Positions 18,200 through 27,741 of a stretch of DNA of 64,000 bases are shown here, piece by piece. Source of the DNA: Marivirga lumbricoides (lineage in GTDB: Bacteria; Bacteroidota; Bacteroidia; Cytophagales; Cyclobacteriaceae); the NCBI RefSeq assembly GCF_014636295.1, contig NZ_BMEC01000018.1, positions 1 to 64,000 of the forward strand. The letters are read 5' to 3'. How positions within the stretch are numbered: position 1 is the first letter of the stretch; each line of letters starts with the position of its first letter. A program made the position numbers and the translations under genes. Below the pieces are notes generated by a model, which saw only the letters and a program-made list of their open reading frames with translations, did not search any database and was not told the origin of the DNA.

Positions 18200-18943
18200 T
18201 TATAAATAAATTTCCTGCGGGTATTTTACATCGGTTAAATAAAGGCCATGTGCAGGCACTGATCTGCCGGCCAATGTCCTCTTCTTTTCTCTGATAATGC
18301 GCTTAAAATCTTCCGGATTTATACGGTGTTGACCTACTTCCAACAAAGTTCCTACAATTGCCCTTACCATACCACGCAGAAATCGATTAGCGCTGATATA
18401 AAAAACCAGCGTAAACCCTTCTTGTTTCCATTCAGCCTCAAATATCTCACAATTAAATGTAAAAACATCAGTTTTCACCTTACTAAAGCTCTCAAAATCC
18501 TCGAATTCAAAAAGTGAAGCTGCCGCCTCATTCATTTTCTGTAAATCTAGCTCTTTAGTAAAATAATAGGCCTGATCCGCACTAAAAGCATCTTTCCGTT
18601 TGATAATTTTATATTGGTAAGAACGGCTAATGGCATCAAAGCGTGCATGCACCTCATTTCCTACAGCTTTTACATCCAGCAAAGCAACGTCTTGAGGCAA
18701 CATTTTGTTCGCTTTAAAAATCAACTGTCGTGGCTCCACATTATCGGGCAAGTCTAAGTGGAAAACCTGTTGGGTAGCATGTACACCACTATCCGTTCTG
18801 CCGCTTGCTACTACTTCAATAGGCTGATTGAAAATAGTGGAAAAAACTTCCTCTACTTTTTGCTGTATGGTTACAGCATTAGGTTGCTTTTGCCATCCGT
18901 GGTAGAGACTTCCTTTGTAAGCTATGGTAAAAAAGTAGCGCAT
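18200..18943 (-). CDS. truA: tRNA pseudouridine(38-40) synthase TruA
   Basis: Converts uridines 38-40 in the tRNA anticodon stem to pseudouridine. The 247-residue length is normal. The catalytic aspartate lies in the motif GRTDSGVHA, and YKGSLYHGWQKQPN near the N-terminus and RFLRGMVRAIVGTLLEVG near the C-terminus match the family. ATG at 18943 is preferred over a TTG one codon upstream (18946). A TAAATTTG element lies about 17 bp upstream. It heads a two-gene unit with the ABC exporter at 16415. Confidence 0.96.
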   Translation of the reverse strand: MRYFFTIAYKGSLYHGWQKQPNAVTIQQKVEEVFSTIFNQPIEVVASGRTDSGVHATQQVFHLDLPDNVEPRQLIFKANKMLPQDVALLDVKAVGNEVHARFDAISRSYQYKIIKRKDAFSADQAYYFTKELDLQKMNEAAASLFEFEDFESFSKVKTDVFTFNCEIFEAEWKQEGFTLVFYISANRFLRGMVRAIVGTLLEVGQHRINPEDFKRIIREKKRTLAGRSVPAHGLYLTDVKYPQEIYL

Positions 18944-18959
18944 CAATTATTTTTCAGTT

Positions 18960-18967
18960 CAAATTTA
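18960..18967 (-). promoter_or_regulatory. Candidate -7 element of truA
   Basis: Minus-strand TAAATTTG matches TAnnTTTG, 16 bp before the truA ATG. The nearest -33-like TTTA is 23 bp upstream, a little far. Confidence 0.4.
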
Positions 18968-19163
18968 AAGGGTTTTGTGCAGTTTAGCCCTAAAGGAACG
19001 GCTTTATCAGCCACTATTTTTATTATTGAAAAATAGAATGTAAAAATTTATCAGTCTAAATATTGCTCCCTCTGTAACAATTCTCAATTAATCTGCTCGT
19101 TTTCATGTCCGAAACAGCTAATTTTCTTATTTTCGCCCAGACAATTTATAATTAGACATAAAT

Positions 19164-22124
19164 ATGACTTCTTACCAAAGAATCAATAACATTACCGGAT
19201 GGCTTATATTCCTGATTGCATCCGCTGTTTATATCCTTACTATTGAGCCTGTAGCAAGTTTTTGGGATTGTGCAGAGTTCATTGCCAGTGCCTATAAATT
19301 ACAAGTTCCACATCCGGCTGGTGCGCCTATGTTCTTGCTCATTGGTAGAATGTTCTCAATGTTTGCTTCCAGCAATGTGGAATCAGTAGGCTTTGCAGTA
19401 AACCTTGTTTCTGCCTTAAGCAGTGGGTTCACCATTTTATTCCTGTTTTGGTCTATCAATTTGATAGCTCATAAAATTCTTAAAATAAAAGTGGGTGAGG
19501 CTACCACTGGCCAAACCATTAAGATAATAGCTGCAGGAGCAATTGGTAGTTTAGCTTTCACTTTTTCAGACTCATTTTGGTGGTCAGCTGTAGAAGCTGA
19601 AGTATACGCTATGTCTTCTTTCCTTACAGCATTAGTATTTTGGGCCATGCTTAAGTGGGATGTAATTTCTGATGAGGCTGAAGCAAATAAGTGGCTGGTG
19701 CTTATAGGTTATATTATTGGAATTTCAATAGGGGTCCACTTATTGAATATTGTTGCCTTACCTGCACTTGGTTTAATTTACTATTTTAAGAAATATGAAA
19801 AAGTAACTTTTAAAGGCATTTTATTCGCTTTATTGATTAGCGGTGGTATCCTAATACTTATCTGGAGGTTTATTATTCTGGGAGTACCTGCACTTGCCGG
19901 TAAATTTGAAATATTCTTCATCAATGTAGTAGGCTTACCATTTGGATTTGGGGCGCTTATTTTCGGTCTCTTGCTCATTGGCGGATTTACTTATGGAATT
20001 ATCTATGCCATCAAGAAGAATAAAGTTACTTTACACACTTTCTTACTAGCCTTCTCATTTATCCTTATTGGTTACTCTTCCTATTTTATTGTCCCTATTC
20101 GTTCCTCTTATGATCCTCCAATCGATCAGAACGATCCTGAAAATGTGATGACTTTATTGTCATACCTCAACAGGGATCAATATGGCTCTCGTCCTTTATT
20201 GCATGGTCAATATTTTGATGCGCAAGTAACTACTCAGGAAAAGGGTGATCCTATTTATACTAAAGGTGAAGAAGAGTATGAAATCACCGATTATAAGATA
20301 GAAACTAACTATGACCCGAACAGAACCACCATTCTTCCAAGAATGTATAGTGGAGCTCCGGGTCATGCTGAAGAGTACCGTAGCTGGACAGGGTTGAAGC
20401 CTAATGAAGTGCCAAATTTTGCAGATAATATTACTTTCCTGATTCGCTACCAGCTCGGACACATGTATTTCCGCTACTTGATGTGGAATTTTGCCGGTAG
20501 AGAAAGTGATATAGAAGGTGCTGGTTGGCAAACAATGTTTCAGGATAGCTCCGAGCTGCCTGAAGTAATGAAAGAAAATAAAGCAAGAAATAACTTTTGG
20601 ATGCTTCCATTTATCTTAGGAGTTGTAGGCCTAATTTTCCACTACAATAAAAATGTGAAAAGCTTCAGCGTAATCGGCCTTCTATTTATTTTAACAGGGG
20701 TGGCTTTAATTCTCTATTTAAATTCTCCGGCCACTGAGCCACGTGAAAGAGACTACATTTATGCAGGTTCTTACTATGCTTTTGCCTTTTGGATAGGTTT
20801 TGGCGTTTTAGCTGTAGCTTCTTTATTAGAAAAAGCAATTAAAAACCCTAAAATGGCTGGTGCTATTGCCGGAGCTATTTGTTTGGTTGTTCCTGGAATT
20901 ATGGCAGCCGAAGGATGGGATGATCACGACCGATCTGACAGGTATTTTTCCGTTGATGCCGCAAGAAATTATCTTGCATCTTGTGCACCCAATGCTATCT
21001 TATTTACCGGAGGAGATAATGATACATTCCCTTTATGGTTTATACAAGAGGTGGAAGACTACAGAACTGACGTTCGTGTAATTGTATTGAGTTACTTTAA
21101 TACAGATTGGTATATTAACCAAATGAGGCAGAATTCTTATGATTCCGAGCCTATACCAATGAGTTTAACTCCGCAACAGGTACAGCAAGGGGGCTTAAAT
21201 GATTATCTACCCTATGTGGAAAGTGCAGGTATACAAGGTGCTATTCCTTTAGAACGGTATATGGAATTGATCAGGAGTAATAACCCTGGCCTACAAATAC
21301 CTACCTCTGTGGGGAAATATAACATGATCCCTTCCAAATCTTTAAGCCTTTCTATCGATAAGCAAAATGTAAGAAACTTAGGAATTATTCCTGAAGATAA
21401 AATGCCGTTGCTGGTTGATAAAATGACCTGGAACATTCAGGGAAATGGATTAGAGAAAAAAGATTTGATGATACTGGATATCATGAATGAGAATAAGTGG
21501 AAAAGACCTATATACTTTAACACTACCTCTCTTAATGGCATTAAAATGAACCTGAAAAAATATGTAGTTCAGGAAGGCCTTGCTTATAGATTATTACCGA
21601 TTGCCAATCCTAATATGAGCGAGGAATTTGTGAACACCGAAGTAATGTACAAAAACCTGATGAAGGAATTCAGCTTTACCAATACTGATGATCCGGATGT
21701 ATATTATAACGAAAACTACAGAAATTTCTTCCTTAACCACAGGTCTGCTTACACCACGCTTTCCAAATCCCTATTGGCTGAAGGAGACGATACAAGAGCA
21801 GTGGAGGTAATAGACTACATTCGTGAAAAAGTTTCTGAAGAAGCAGTACCATTAGATATTACAGCTTTAGATTATATCCAAATATATTATGCTACAGGAC
21901 ATGATGACAAAGCCAATGAATTAGTGCGTAAGCTTTGGGATCAGAATGTAGAATTATTGGGATACCTTGTTAGCCACAAAGAGGGAATGGGATACATGAG
22001 CAGAGAAAGACAGATCAGCTTTGCCATATTGCAACAAACACTTCAGATTCTGAGACAATATAATAAAAACGAAGAAGCACTTCAGTATCAGGATGAACTG
22101 AGAGTACTCTATGAAAAAATGTAA
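19164..22124 (+). CDS. DUF2723 (GT117) membrane glycosyltransferase, protein O-mannosyltransferase-like
   Basis: A 986-residue protein whose first 600 residues are a polytopic membrane domain with about 12-14 spans, followed by a large soluble C-terminal part with helical repeats. The first loop, FWDCAEFIASAYKLQVPHPA, carries the acidic residues (D, E) that in the PMT/GT-C fold bind metal and the lipid-linked sugar. The family (DUF2723, CAZy GT117) is typical of Bacteroidota and is thought to glycosylate exported proteins. The acceptor and sugar here are not known. It is a single gene closed by a strong bidirectional terminator. ATG at 19164 starts just before the first hydrophobic segment. 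Confidence 0.88.
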   Translation: MTSYQRINNITGWLIFLIASAVYILTIEPVASFWDCAEFIASAYKLQVPHPAGAPMFLLIGRMFSMFASSNVESVGFAVNLVSALSSGFTILFLFWSINLIAHKILKIKVGEATTGQTIKIIAAGAIGSLAFTFSDSFWWSAVEAEVYAMSSFLTALVFWAMLKWDVISDEAEANKWLVLIGYIIGISIGVHLLNIVALPALGLIYYFKKYEKVTFKGILFALLISGGILILIWRFIILGVPALAGKFEIFFINVVGLPFGFGALIFGLLLIGGFTYGIIYAIKKNKVTLHTFLLAFSFILIGYSSYFIVPIRSSYDPPIDQNDPENVMTLLSYLNRDQYGSRPLLHGQYFDAQVTTQEKGDPIYTKGEEEYEITDYKIETNYDPNRTTILPRMYSGAPGHAEEYRSWTGLKPNEVPNFADNITFLIRYQLGHMYFRYLMWNFAGRESDIEGAGWQTMFQDSSELPEVMKENKARNNFWMLPFILGVVGLIFHYNKNVKSFSVIGLLFILTGVALILYLNSPATEPRERDYIYAGSYYAFAFWIGFGVLAVASLLEKAIKNPKMAGAIAGAICLVVPGIMAAEGWDDHDRSDRYFSVDAARNYLASCAPNAILFTGGDNDTFPLWFIQEVEDYRTDVRVIVLSYFNTDWYINQMRQNSYDSEPIPMSLTPQQVQQGGLNDYLPYVESAGIQGAIPLERYMELIRSNNPGLQIPTSVGKYNMIPSKSLSLSIDKQNVRNLGIIPEDKMPLLVDKMTWNIQGNGLEKKDLMILDIMNENKWKRPIYFNTTSLNGIKMNLKKYVVQEGLAYRLLPIANPNMSEEFVNTEVMYKNLMKEFSFTNTDDPDVYYNENYRNFFLNHRSAYTTLSKSLLAEGDDTRAVEVIDYIREKVSEEAVPLDITALDYIQIYYATGHDDKANELVRKLWDQNVELLGYLVSHKEGMGYMSRERQISFAILQQTLQILRQYNKNEEALQYQDELRVLYEKM

Positions 22125-22140
22125 AAAATTGTGACATCCT

Positions 22141-22170
22141 AAAAAAAGCTGTCGATTGACAGCTTTTTTT
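22141..22170. terminator. Bidirectional terminator
   Basis: AAAAAAAGCTGTC-GATT-GACAGCTTTTTTT is a perfect 13-bp inverted repeat. It has a T tract on either strand, so it can end both the DUF2723 gene (+) and the convergent DUF427 gene (-). Confidence 0.85.
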
Positions 22171-22198
22171 TATGTCTTTTTAAGCATGGTCCTAAGAA

Positions 22199-22480
22199 CT
22201 ACTCTTTTACCTCAACTCCTTTCCAAAAAGCCACATAGTTTTCAATTTTCTTTGCCATTTCTTTGGCTTGAGGATAATACCATGCAGCATCCTCATTTTC
22301 TTTACCATCCACACTTATAGTATAATAGGAAGCTGTTCCCTTCCAGGGGCAAACTGTATTGGTATTGGAATCTTTAAAATATTCCTTTCTTATAGTTGAA
22401 GGAGGAAAGTAATGGTTACCCTCAATAACAATTGTATTATCACTTTCCGCTAACCCCTGACCATTCCAAATAGCTTTCAT
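22199..22480 (-). CDS. DUF427 domain protein
   Basis: A 93-residue single-domain protein. KAIWNGQGLAESDNTIVIEG followed by YFPPSTI and CPWKGTASYYTI is the DUF427 fold pattern, a small beta protein with a conserved Cys-Pro-Trp-Lys-Gly motif. Biochemical function is not established for the family. The ATG at 22480 gives the family's usual N-terminus. It is convergent with the DUF2723 gene and 71 bp downstream of a small membrane protein gene on the same strand. Confidence 0.88.
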   Translation of the reverse strand: MKAIWNGQGLAESDNTIVIEGNHYFPPSTIRKEYFKDSNTNTVCPWKGTASYYTISVDGKENEDAAWYYPQAKEMAKKIENYVAFWKGVEVKE

Positions 22481-22550
22481 ATTTTAATATGTTTAGTTCT
22501 TAAATCAATCTTATTTGAATTTTTTAACTCCTTTAAAGCAATTAGGTTAA

Positions 22551-22793
22551 TTAATTATTCAATTCCTGCTGCCTTTTGTCGTCTAGCCGAACTTTATAAA
22601 TGACACCCTGTCCAAATAAACAGATACCTGAGTTAAAAATTATTAGTGCTACAGTGCCATAGCCTATCCATGAGAATCCACCAATATTTTGAAACCTATA
22701 CAAGGCTGCCTCAATTGATAAGCTTAAACCTGCACCTATTAAAATTAAACCCGATATGGCATATACCAGCCATCTCCTTTTAAGTTGTTTCAT
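22551..22793 (-). CDS. Small two-span membrane protein
   Basis: An 80-residue protein with basic N-terminus (MKQLKRRW) and two hydrophobic helices, at about 9-32 and 42-64, followed by a charged tail (KVRLDDKRQQELNN). The positive-inside rule puts both ends in the cytoplasm. No family recognised. It is divergent from dsbD with an 84-bp gap and lies upstream of the DUF427 gene, with which it may be co-transcribed. Confidence 0.65.
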   Translation of the reverse strand: MKQLKRRWLVYAISGLILIGAGLSLSIEAALYRFQNIGGFSWIGYGTVALIIFNSGICLFGQGVIYKVRLDDKRQQELNN

Positions 22794-22877
22794 GTGTGTA
22801 GCTCTTATGGTTGAACAAAAATTAACTATCTTCGTGTTGGAGATATATTATAGACGCAAGCGTGTTATTAAAAGTTT

Positions 22878-24893
22878 ATGAGAAGTATATTACTAACCCT
22901 GTTGCTGGCAGGCTTATTTTTTCAATCCGGCCATAGCCAGGTACTGAAACCAATTTCCTGGGAAAATAAAATACTCACCGAAAATATTCAGCATGGAGAT
23001 ACCGTTATACTCTCTTTTCAAGCTAAAATAGATGATAATTGGTATTTGTATTCTTCCGACTTTGACCCTGAATTGGGGCCCATGGTAACGGAGTTCGAGT
23101 TTGAAGAAAACAAAACCTACCAGTTATTAGACAGTATTATTCCTATCAATCCCTCCAGGGGGTATGATGATATTTGGGAAGGAGAATACACCTACTTTAA
23201 AGGTAAAGGAGAATTTCAGCAAAAAACCATTGTTAAATCCTTACCATTTTACATTTCAGGAACTTACAATTACCAGGTTTGCTCGGATGTAGATGGTAAA
23301 TGCATTCCTTTCAATGAAGACTTTAGTTTCGGTGAGAAAATTGAAATTCCTGTAGAAAATAAATCTGTAGATGATCTTGAGGCTGATGAAGTGAAAGGTT
23401 CTTTATTGACGGATCAAGAGTCTAATTCGCCCTATTCATTATTAGCATTTATGTTATTTGCATTTGTTGGAGGGCTAGCAGCTTTGTTAACTCCTTGTGT
23501 TTTCCCTATGATCCCTATGACGGTGACATTCTTTACCGGAAAATCAAAAACTAAATCAGGAGCATTACGCAAGGCACTTATTTTTGGCATTTCAATAGTG
23601 CTGATTTATGTTTTGGCAGGAACTGTTGTAGCTGTTATAAACGGGCCAGGTTTTGCCAACTGGTTAAGCACACACTGGATCCCCAACGTATTCTTCTTTT
23701 TAGTGTTCTTCATTTTTGCATTATCCTTTTTAGGTTTGTTTGAAATCAATTTACCTTCAAGTTTTGTAAATAAGGTAGATGCCAAAGCAGATAAAGGAGG
23801 TTTAGGAGGAGTGTTTTTTATGGCCTTTACCTTAGTTTTGGTTTCTTTTAGCTGTACAGGCCCTATAGTGGGCAGTATTTTAGTAGAATCCGCAGGTGGG
23901 CAGGTAATAAAGCCTTTAATAGGGATGTTCGGTTTTTCTATGGCTTTTGCTATTCCATTTTCTCTTTTTGCCATTTTTCCGGAGTGGCTGAGCCGATTAC
24001 CAAAGTCAGGTGGATGGCTCAATTCCGTTAAAGTGGTTTTAGGTTTTTTAGAATTAGCATTAGGCTTAAAGTTTCTGAGCATTGCTGACCAGGTTTACCA
24101 CTGGGGCATTCTCGACAGGGAAATCTATTTGCTCCTATGGATAGTTATTTTCACCTTTTTAGGGTTGTACCTTTTGGGAAAAATAAGATTAGCTCACGAC
24201 AGCCCTATCGAGAAACTTTCTGTTGGAAGGCTCATGTTGAGCATGGCCACTTTTAGTTTTGTTGTGTATATGATACCAGGTTTATTCGGTGCACCCTTGA
24301 AAGCAATGGCCGGTTATTTACCACCAATGAGTTCACATGATTTCGATATTCCGTCCATTATTCGACAGAACTCAGGCGGAGTGGCTGAATCTTCAGAATA
24401 TGAACAATGTGAAACGCCTAAATATTCAGATTTTCTGGAATTCCCACATGGAATAAGAGGCTATTTCGATTATGATCAGGCACTGGCTTGTGCTAAAAAG
24501 TTAAACAAACCGATTTTTGTGGATTTTACAGGACATGGTTGTGTAAACTGTAGAGAAATGGAAGCCAGAGTTTGGTCTGAACCAGAAGTACTTAAAAGGT
24601 TAAAAAATGATTTCGTGATGTTGGCCTTATATGTTGATGAGAAGAAAGAACTTCCTGAATCAGATTGGTATACCAGCGAGTACGATGGAAAAGTAAAGAA
24701 AACTATCGGTGCACAAAATGCAGATTTACAAATAACAAGATTTAATAATAATGCTCAGCCTTACTACGTAATTTTAAATACCAACGGTGAATTGCTCGTA
24801 AAGCCTATAGCTTATGAATTAAATGTGAATAAATTTGTTGACTACCTGGAAAATGGTAAAACAAAGTTCAAGCAGGAAAACAAAAAGCTTTAA
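22878..24893 (+). CDS. dsbD: DsbD-type thiol:disulfide interchange protein
   Basis: Transfers electrons from cytoplasmic thioredoxin across the inner membrane to periplasmic substrates, including apocytochrome c pathways. All three redox pairs are visible. The signal peptide is followed by an N-terminal alpha domain with C135 and C142 (CSDVDGKC). The eight-span beta domain has C207 in LTPCVFPMIPMT and C326 in SFSCTGPIVG. The C-terminal thioredoxin-like gamma domain has C555 and C558 in GCVNC. Length 671 is somewhat above the E. coli protein. The ccm cluster at 41 kb is a likely beneficiary of the reducing power (inference). It is monocistronic or leads into the ABC gene 52 bp downstream. Confidence 0.93.
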   Translation: MRSILLTLLLAGLFFQSGHSQVLKPISWENKILTENIQHGDTVILSFQAKIDDNWYLYSSDFDPELGPMVTEFEFEENKTYQLLDSIIPINPSRGYDDIWEGEYTYFKGKGEFQQKTIVKSLPFYISGTYNYQVCSDVDGKCIPFNEDFSFGEKIEIPVENKSVDDLEADEVKGSLLTDQESNSPYSLLAFMLFAFVGGLAALLTPCVFPMIPMTVTFFTGKSKTKSGALRKALIFGISIVLIYVLAGTVVAVINGPGFANWLSTHWIPNVFFFLVFFIFALSFLGLFEINLPSSFVNKVDAKADKGGLGGVFFMAFTLVLVSFSCTGPIVGSILVESAGGQVIKPLIGMFGFSMAFAIPFSLFAIFPEWLSRLPKSGGWLNSVKVVLGFLELALGLKFLSIADQVYHWGILDREIYLLLWIVIFTFLGLYLLGKIRLAHDSPIEKLSVGRLMLSMATFSFVVYMIPGLFGAPLKAMAGYLPPMSSHDFDIPSIIRQNSGGVAESSEYEQCETPKYSDFLEFPHGIRGYFDYDQALACAKKLNKPIFVDFTGHGCVNCREMEARVWSEPEVLKRLKNDFVMLALYVDEKKELPESDWYTSEYDGKVKKTIGAQNADLQITRFNNNAQPYYVILNTNGELLVKPIAYELNVNKFVDYLENGKTKFKQENKKL

Positions 24894-24904
24894 AAGAAGT
24901 GTTG

Positions 24905-24912
24905 TAACTTTG
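24905..24912 (+). promoter_or_regulatory. Candidate -7 element of the ABC/acyltransferase operon
   Basis: TAACTTTG matches TAnnTTTG, 33 bp before the ATG at 24946 and just after the dsbD stop. No good -33 box at the expected spacing. It suggests the ABC-acyltransferase pair can be transcribed independently of dsbD. Confidence 0.35.
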
Positions 24913-24945
24913 TGAAGTTAAAAACAAGATACTAGATTAAAGAGA

Positions 24946-26748
24946 ATGGCGAAAAGCAGAAGAGGCACAGCACTCAACGAGGAAGAAAAGAGGCCACTCA
25001 ACAAAGAAAATATCAAGAAACTTACAGGTATTTTCAGTTTTATTAAGCCTTACAAGGGTTATTTTATTATTGGTTTATTCTTCCTGCTTATTTCAAGTAC
25101 CACACTTTTAGGTTTTCCCTATGTGGCAGGTAAGCTGGTAGATGTAGCACAAGGAAATGCGGAGGGGATTTTTAGCGACATTAACAGAGTAGCAATTATT
25201 TTAATTGCAATTCTGGCAGTACAAAGCATTTTCTCTTTCTTTAGAGTTTACCTTTTTGCCCAGGTAAGTGAAAGAGCCATGGCAGATATGCGCACCGGCC
25301 TTTACAGTAAATTAATGGAGCTTCCAATGACTTTTTATGATAAAAAAAGAGTGGGAGAAATTGTTAGTAGAATAACAACAGACATTGCCTTACTTCAGGA
25401 CACCTTTTCCGTAACTTTGGCAGAATTTATCAGGCAGGTTGCTACTTTAATAATAGGAGCCTTTATCATCTTTTACACCACACCTGAACTTTCCCTGTTC
25501 ATGCTAGGTACTTTTCCTATTCTGGTGATAGCAGCAATGGTTTTTGGAAGGTTTATAAGAAAACTATCCAAGAAAACTCAGGATGAACTCGCATCTGCCA
25601 ATGTGGTTGTTGAAGAAACTCTTCAGTCAATAAATGTTGTAAAAGCTTTCACCAGTGAATTCATTGAGGTTGTTCGCTATAAAAAATCAATGGCAAAGGT
25701 GGTTAAAGTAGCATTAAAATCTGCCAGTTTCCGGGGAGCATTTATTTCATTCATCATTTTTGCCATGTTTGGGGGAATAGTAGCTGTTATGTGGTATGGC
25801 GCTAACTTAGTGCAAGCAGGCGACATGAGCGTAGGTGACTTGTTAAGTTTTGTACTTTACACCACTTTTATTGGTGGTTCAATTGCAGGGTTGGGTGATT
25901 TGTATGGTCAAATACAAAAAGCAATAGGTGCATCGGAACGTGTAATGGAAATTTTAGAGGAAGAAGGCGAGCAAAAAATTAATGAATCCGACCAAAAAGA
26001 ACTTACTCTTCATGGGGACATAGAATTTAAGGAAGTCGGTTTTTCTTACCCTACACGGAAAGATGTAAAAGTACTTGAGAATTTAAGCTTTAAAGTAAGT
26101 GCAGGTGAAAAAATTGCCCTTGTAGGCCACAGTGGAGCCGGTAAATCTACTATTATTCAGCTACTACTCCGTTTCTATAACCTGGATAGTGGAGCAATTT
26201 GTGTAGATAATAAGGAAGTTACTAATTACGATCTATCAGGCTACAGGAAAAATATTGGTATAGTACCTCAGGAAATTATTCTTTTCGGAGGAAGTATCAG
26301 AGAGAACATTGCTTATGGAAAGCCAGGTGCCACAGAAGAAGAAATTTTGCAGGCAGCACAAAAGGCAAATGCATGGCTGTTCATTAAAGACTTCCCTGAA
26401 GGACTGGATACATTGGTGGGAGAAAGAGGTGTAAAGCTTTCAGGAGGCCAGCGGCAAAGAATTGCTATAGCCAGAGCTATATTAAAGGATCCTAAAATCC
26501 TTATTCTAGATGAAGCTACCAGTTCGCTCGATGCTGAATCAGAAAACTATGTAAAGGAAGCACTAGATGAGCTGATGAAAAACAGAACAACTATCATTAT
26601 AGCACATCGCTTGGCTACCATCAGGAAAGTAGACAAAATATATGTGCTTAAAGAGGGTAAAATTGCTGAGTCAGGATCTCATGAAGAATTGATATCTGCA
26701 GCAGATGGAACCTATAACAATTTAGTGAAGCTTCAATTACAGGATTAA
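24946..26748 (+). CDS. ABC exporter half-transporter, candidate lipid A flippase (MsbA-like)
   Basis: A 600-residue type IV exporter: six membrane spans at about 35-325, then an ATPase with Walker A GHSGAGKST near residue 395, signature LSGGQRQR, Walker B ILILDEATSSLD and H-loop IAHRLAT. All motifs are canonical, consistent with a homodimer. The stop codon overlaps the start of the LpxL-type acyltransferase gene by one base (TAATG), so translation is probably coupled. Exporter and lipid A acyltransferase together suggest this one, rather than the two other ABC half-transporters in the window, is the functional MsbA. This rests on context and is not proven. Confidence 0.92.
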   Translation: MAKSRRGTALNEEEKRPLNKENIKKLTGIFSFIKPYKGYFIIGLFFLLISSTTLLGFPYVAGKLVDVAQGNAEGIFSDINRVAIILIAILAVQSIFSFFRVYLFAQVSERAMADMRTGLYSKLMELPMTFYDKKRVGEIVSRITTDIALLQDTFSVTLAEFIRQVATLIIGAFIIFYTTPELSLFMLGTFPILVIAAMVFGRFIRKLSKKTQDELASANVVVEETLQSINVVKAFTSEFIEVVRYKKSMAKVVKVALKSASFRGAFISFIIFAMFGGIVAVMWYGANLVQAGDMSVGDLLSFVLYTTFIGGSIAGLGDLYGQIQKAIGASERVMEILEEEGEQKINESDQKELTLHGDIEFKEVGFSYPTRKDVKVLENLSFKVSAGEKIALVGHSGAGKSTIIQLLLRFYNLDSGAICVDNKEVTNYDLSGYRKNIGIVPQEIILFGGSIRENIAYGKPGATEEEILQAAQKANAWLFIKDFPEGLDTLVGERGVKLSGGQRQRIAIARAILKDPKILILDEATSSLDAESENYVKEALDELMKNRTTIIIAHRLATIRKVDKIYVLKEGKIAESGSHEELISAADGTYNNLVKLQLQD

Positions 26749-27665
26749 TGGATTACTTAATCTATCTTATTTTAAAAACACTGATATATGCGGGGTCAAT
26801 CCTGCCATTTTGGTTGCTCCATGCACTTTCGAGAGTATTGTATTTTGCGATATATTATGTATTTGATTATCGTAAAAAAGTAGTAAAAAGTAACTTAAAA
26901 AGATGTTTTCCTGAAAAATCAGAAGCTGAAATTAAAGCTATAGAAAAAGAGTTCTACAAGCATTTTTGCGATTTGATGGTGGAAAGCCTTAAATCTTTTA
27001 CCATTTCAGAAAAGGAGATAAAAAAGCGCCATAAGTTTTTGAACCCTGAAGTTGCCCAGCATTTTATTGATAAAGGCTATAATCTTTCTATCATGGGTCC
27101 CCACTATAATAATTGGGAATGGCTTATTTTTAGTTTAAATTTCATTCAGGAGCCAAATAACCCAAAAGTATTGATCATGTATGCAGTACTGAAAAACCCA
27201 TACATGGAAAAACTGGTTAAAAAGAGTAGGTCACGGATGAATTCCATCATGTTTCCTAAAGCAGAAACTTCAAGAAAAATTATCGAGTATCAGGATAAGC
27301 AACATTTTTTGTGTTTCGCAGCAGATCAGGCTCCTCTCAATGTTTACAATAGCTACTGGATGGAGTTCATGGGGCAGGAAACCGGAGTATTTTATGGAGC
27401 AGAAAAAATAAGTAAAGCAAAAAATTATATCCCTATCTACCTACATGTTCGTAAAACAGGCAGATCATATTACGAAATTGAAATGGAAGTTATAGCTGAA
27501 AATCCTCAGGACACAGAGTATGGATACATTACTGAGAGATTTATGCGTTTGCTGGAGAAAGATTTACATGAAGCGCCTGCCTATTGGCTATGGACACACA
27601 AGAGATGGAAAAGACCAAAACCTGCAGATTTTGATGAAAAAAGAAATGCAACAGCTAAAGACTGA
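26748..27665 (+). CDS. LpxL/HtrB-type lysophospholipid (lipid A) acyltransferase
   Basis: A 305-residue membrane-anchored acyltransferase that would add a secondary acyl chain to a lipid A precursor at the inner face of the inner membrane. An N-terminal hydrophobic anchor (about 3-38) is followed by the catalytic HX4E motif, H119 to E124 in GPHYNNWEW. Then come the substrate-binding region around FAADQAP and a C-terminal WLWTHKRWKRP, all family-typical. Start ATG at 26748 overlaps the ABC gene stop. Alternative substrates such as ornithine lipids are possible because Bacteroidota use related acyltransferases. Confidence 0.9.
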   Translation: MDYLIYLILKTLIYAGSILPFWLLHALSRVLYFAIYYVFDYRKKVVKSNLKRCFPEKSEAEIKAIEKEFYKHFCDLMVESLKSFTISEKEIKKRHKFLNPEVAQHFIDKGYNLSIMGPHYNNWEWLIFSLNFIQEPNNPKVLIMYAVLKNPYMEKLVKKSRSRMNSIMFPKAETSRKIIEYQDKQHFLCFAADQAPLNVYNSYWMEFMGQETGVFYGAEKISKAKNYIPIYLHVRKTGRSYYEIEMEVIAENPQDTEYGYITERFMRLLEKDLHEAPAYWLWTHKRWKRPKPADFDEKRNATAKD

Positions 27666-27680
27666 ACCTTTTAGTAGTAT

Positions 27681-27688
27681 ATTTTTGC
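27681..27688 (+). promoter_or_regulatory. Candidate -7 element of the LOG-family gene
   Basis: TATTTTTG matches TAnnTTTG in the 76-bp gap before the ATG at 27742. No convincing -33 box. Confidence 0.3.
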
Positions 27689-27741
27689 TAAATTCCTTAT
27701 CTTATTATCAACAATTGAAAAATTTACAACCCTTTTAAGTA

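Noticed and set aside
23606-24082. Long antisense ORF (158 codons) inside dsbD
   Set aside because: It is in the opposite strand of a strongly conserved membrane domain, Lys/Pro-rich, and has no independent support.
24905-24912. TAnnTTTG matches as firm promoters throughout the window
   Set aside because: The motif is short and AT-rich, so chance matches are expected; only the site at 16297-16327 has TTTG at the correct 19-bp spacing.
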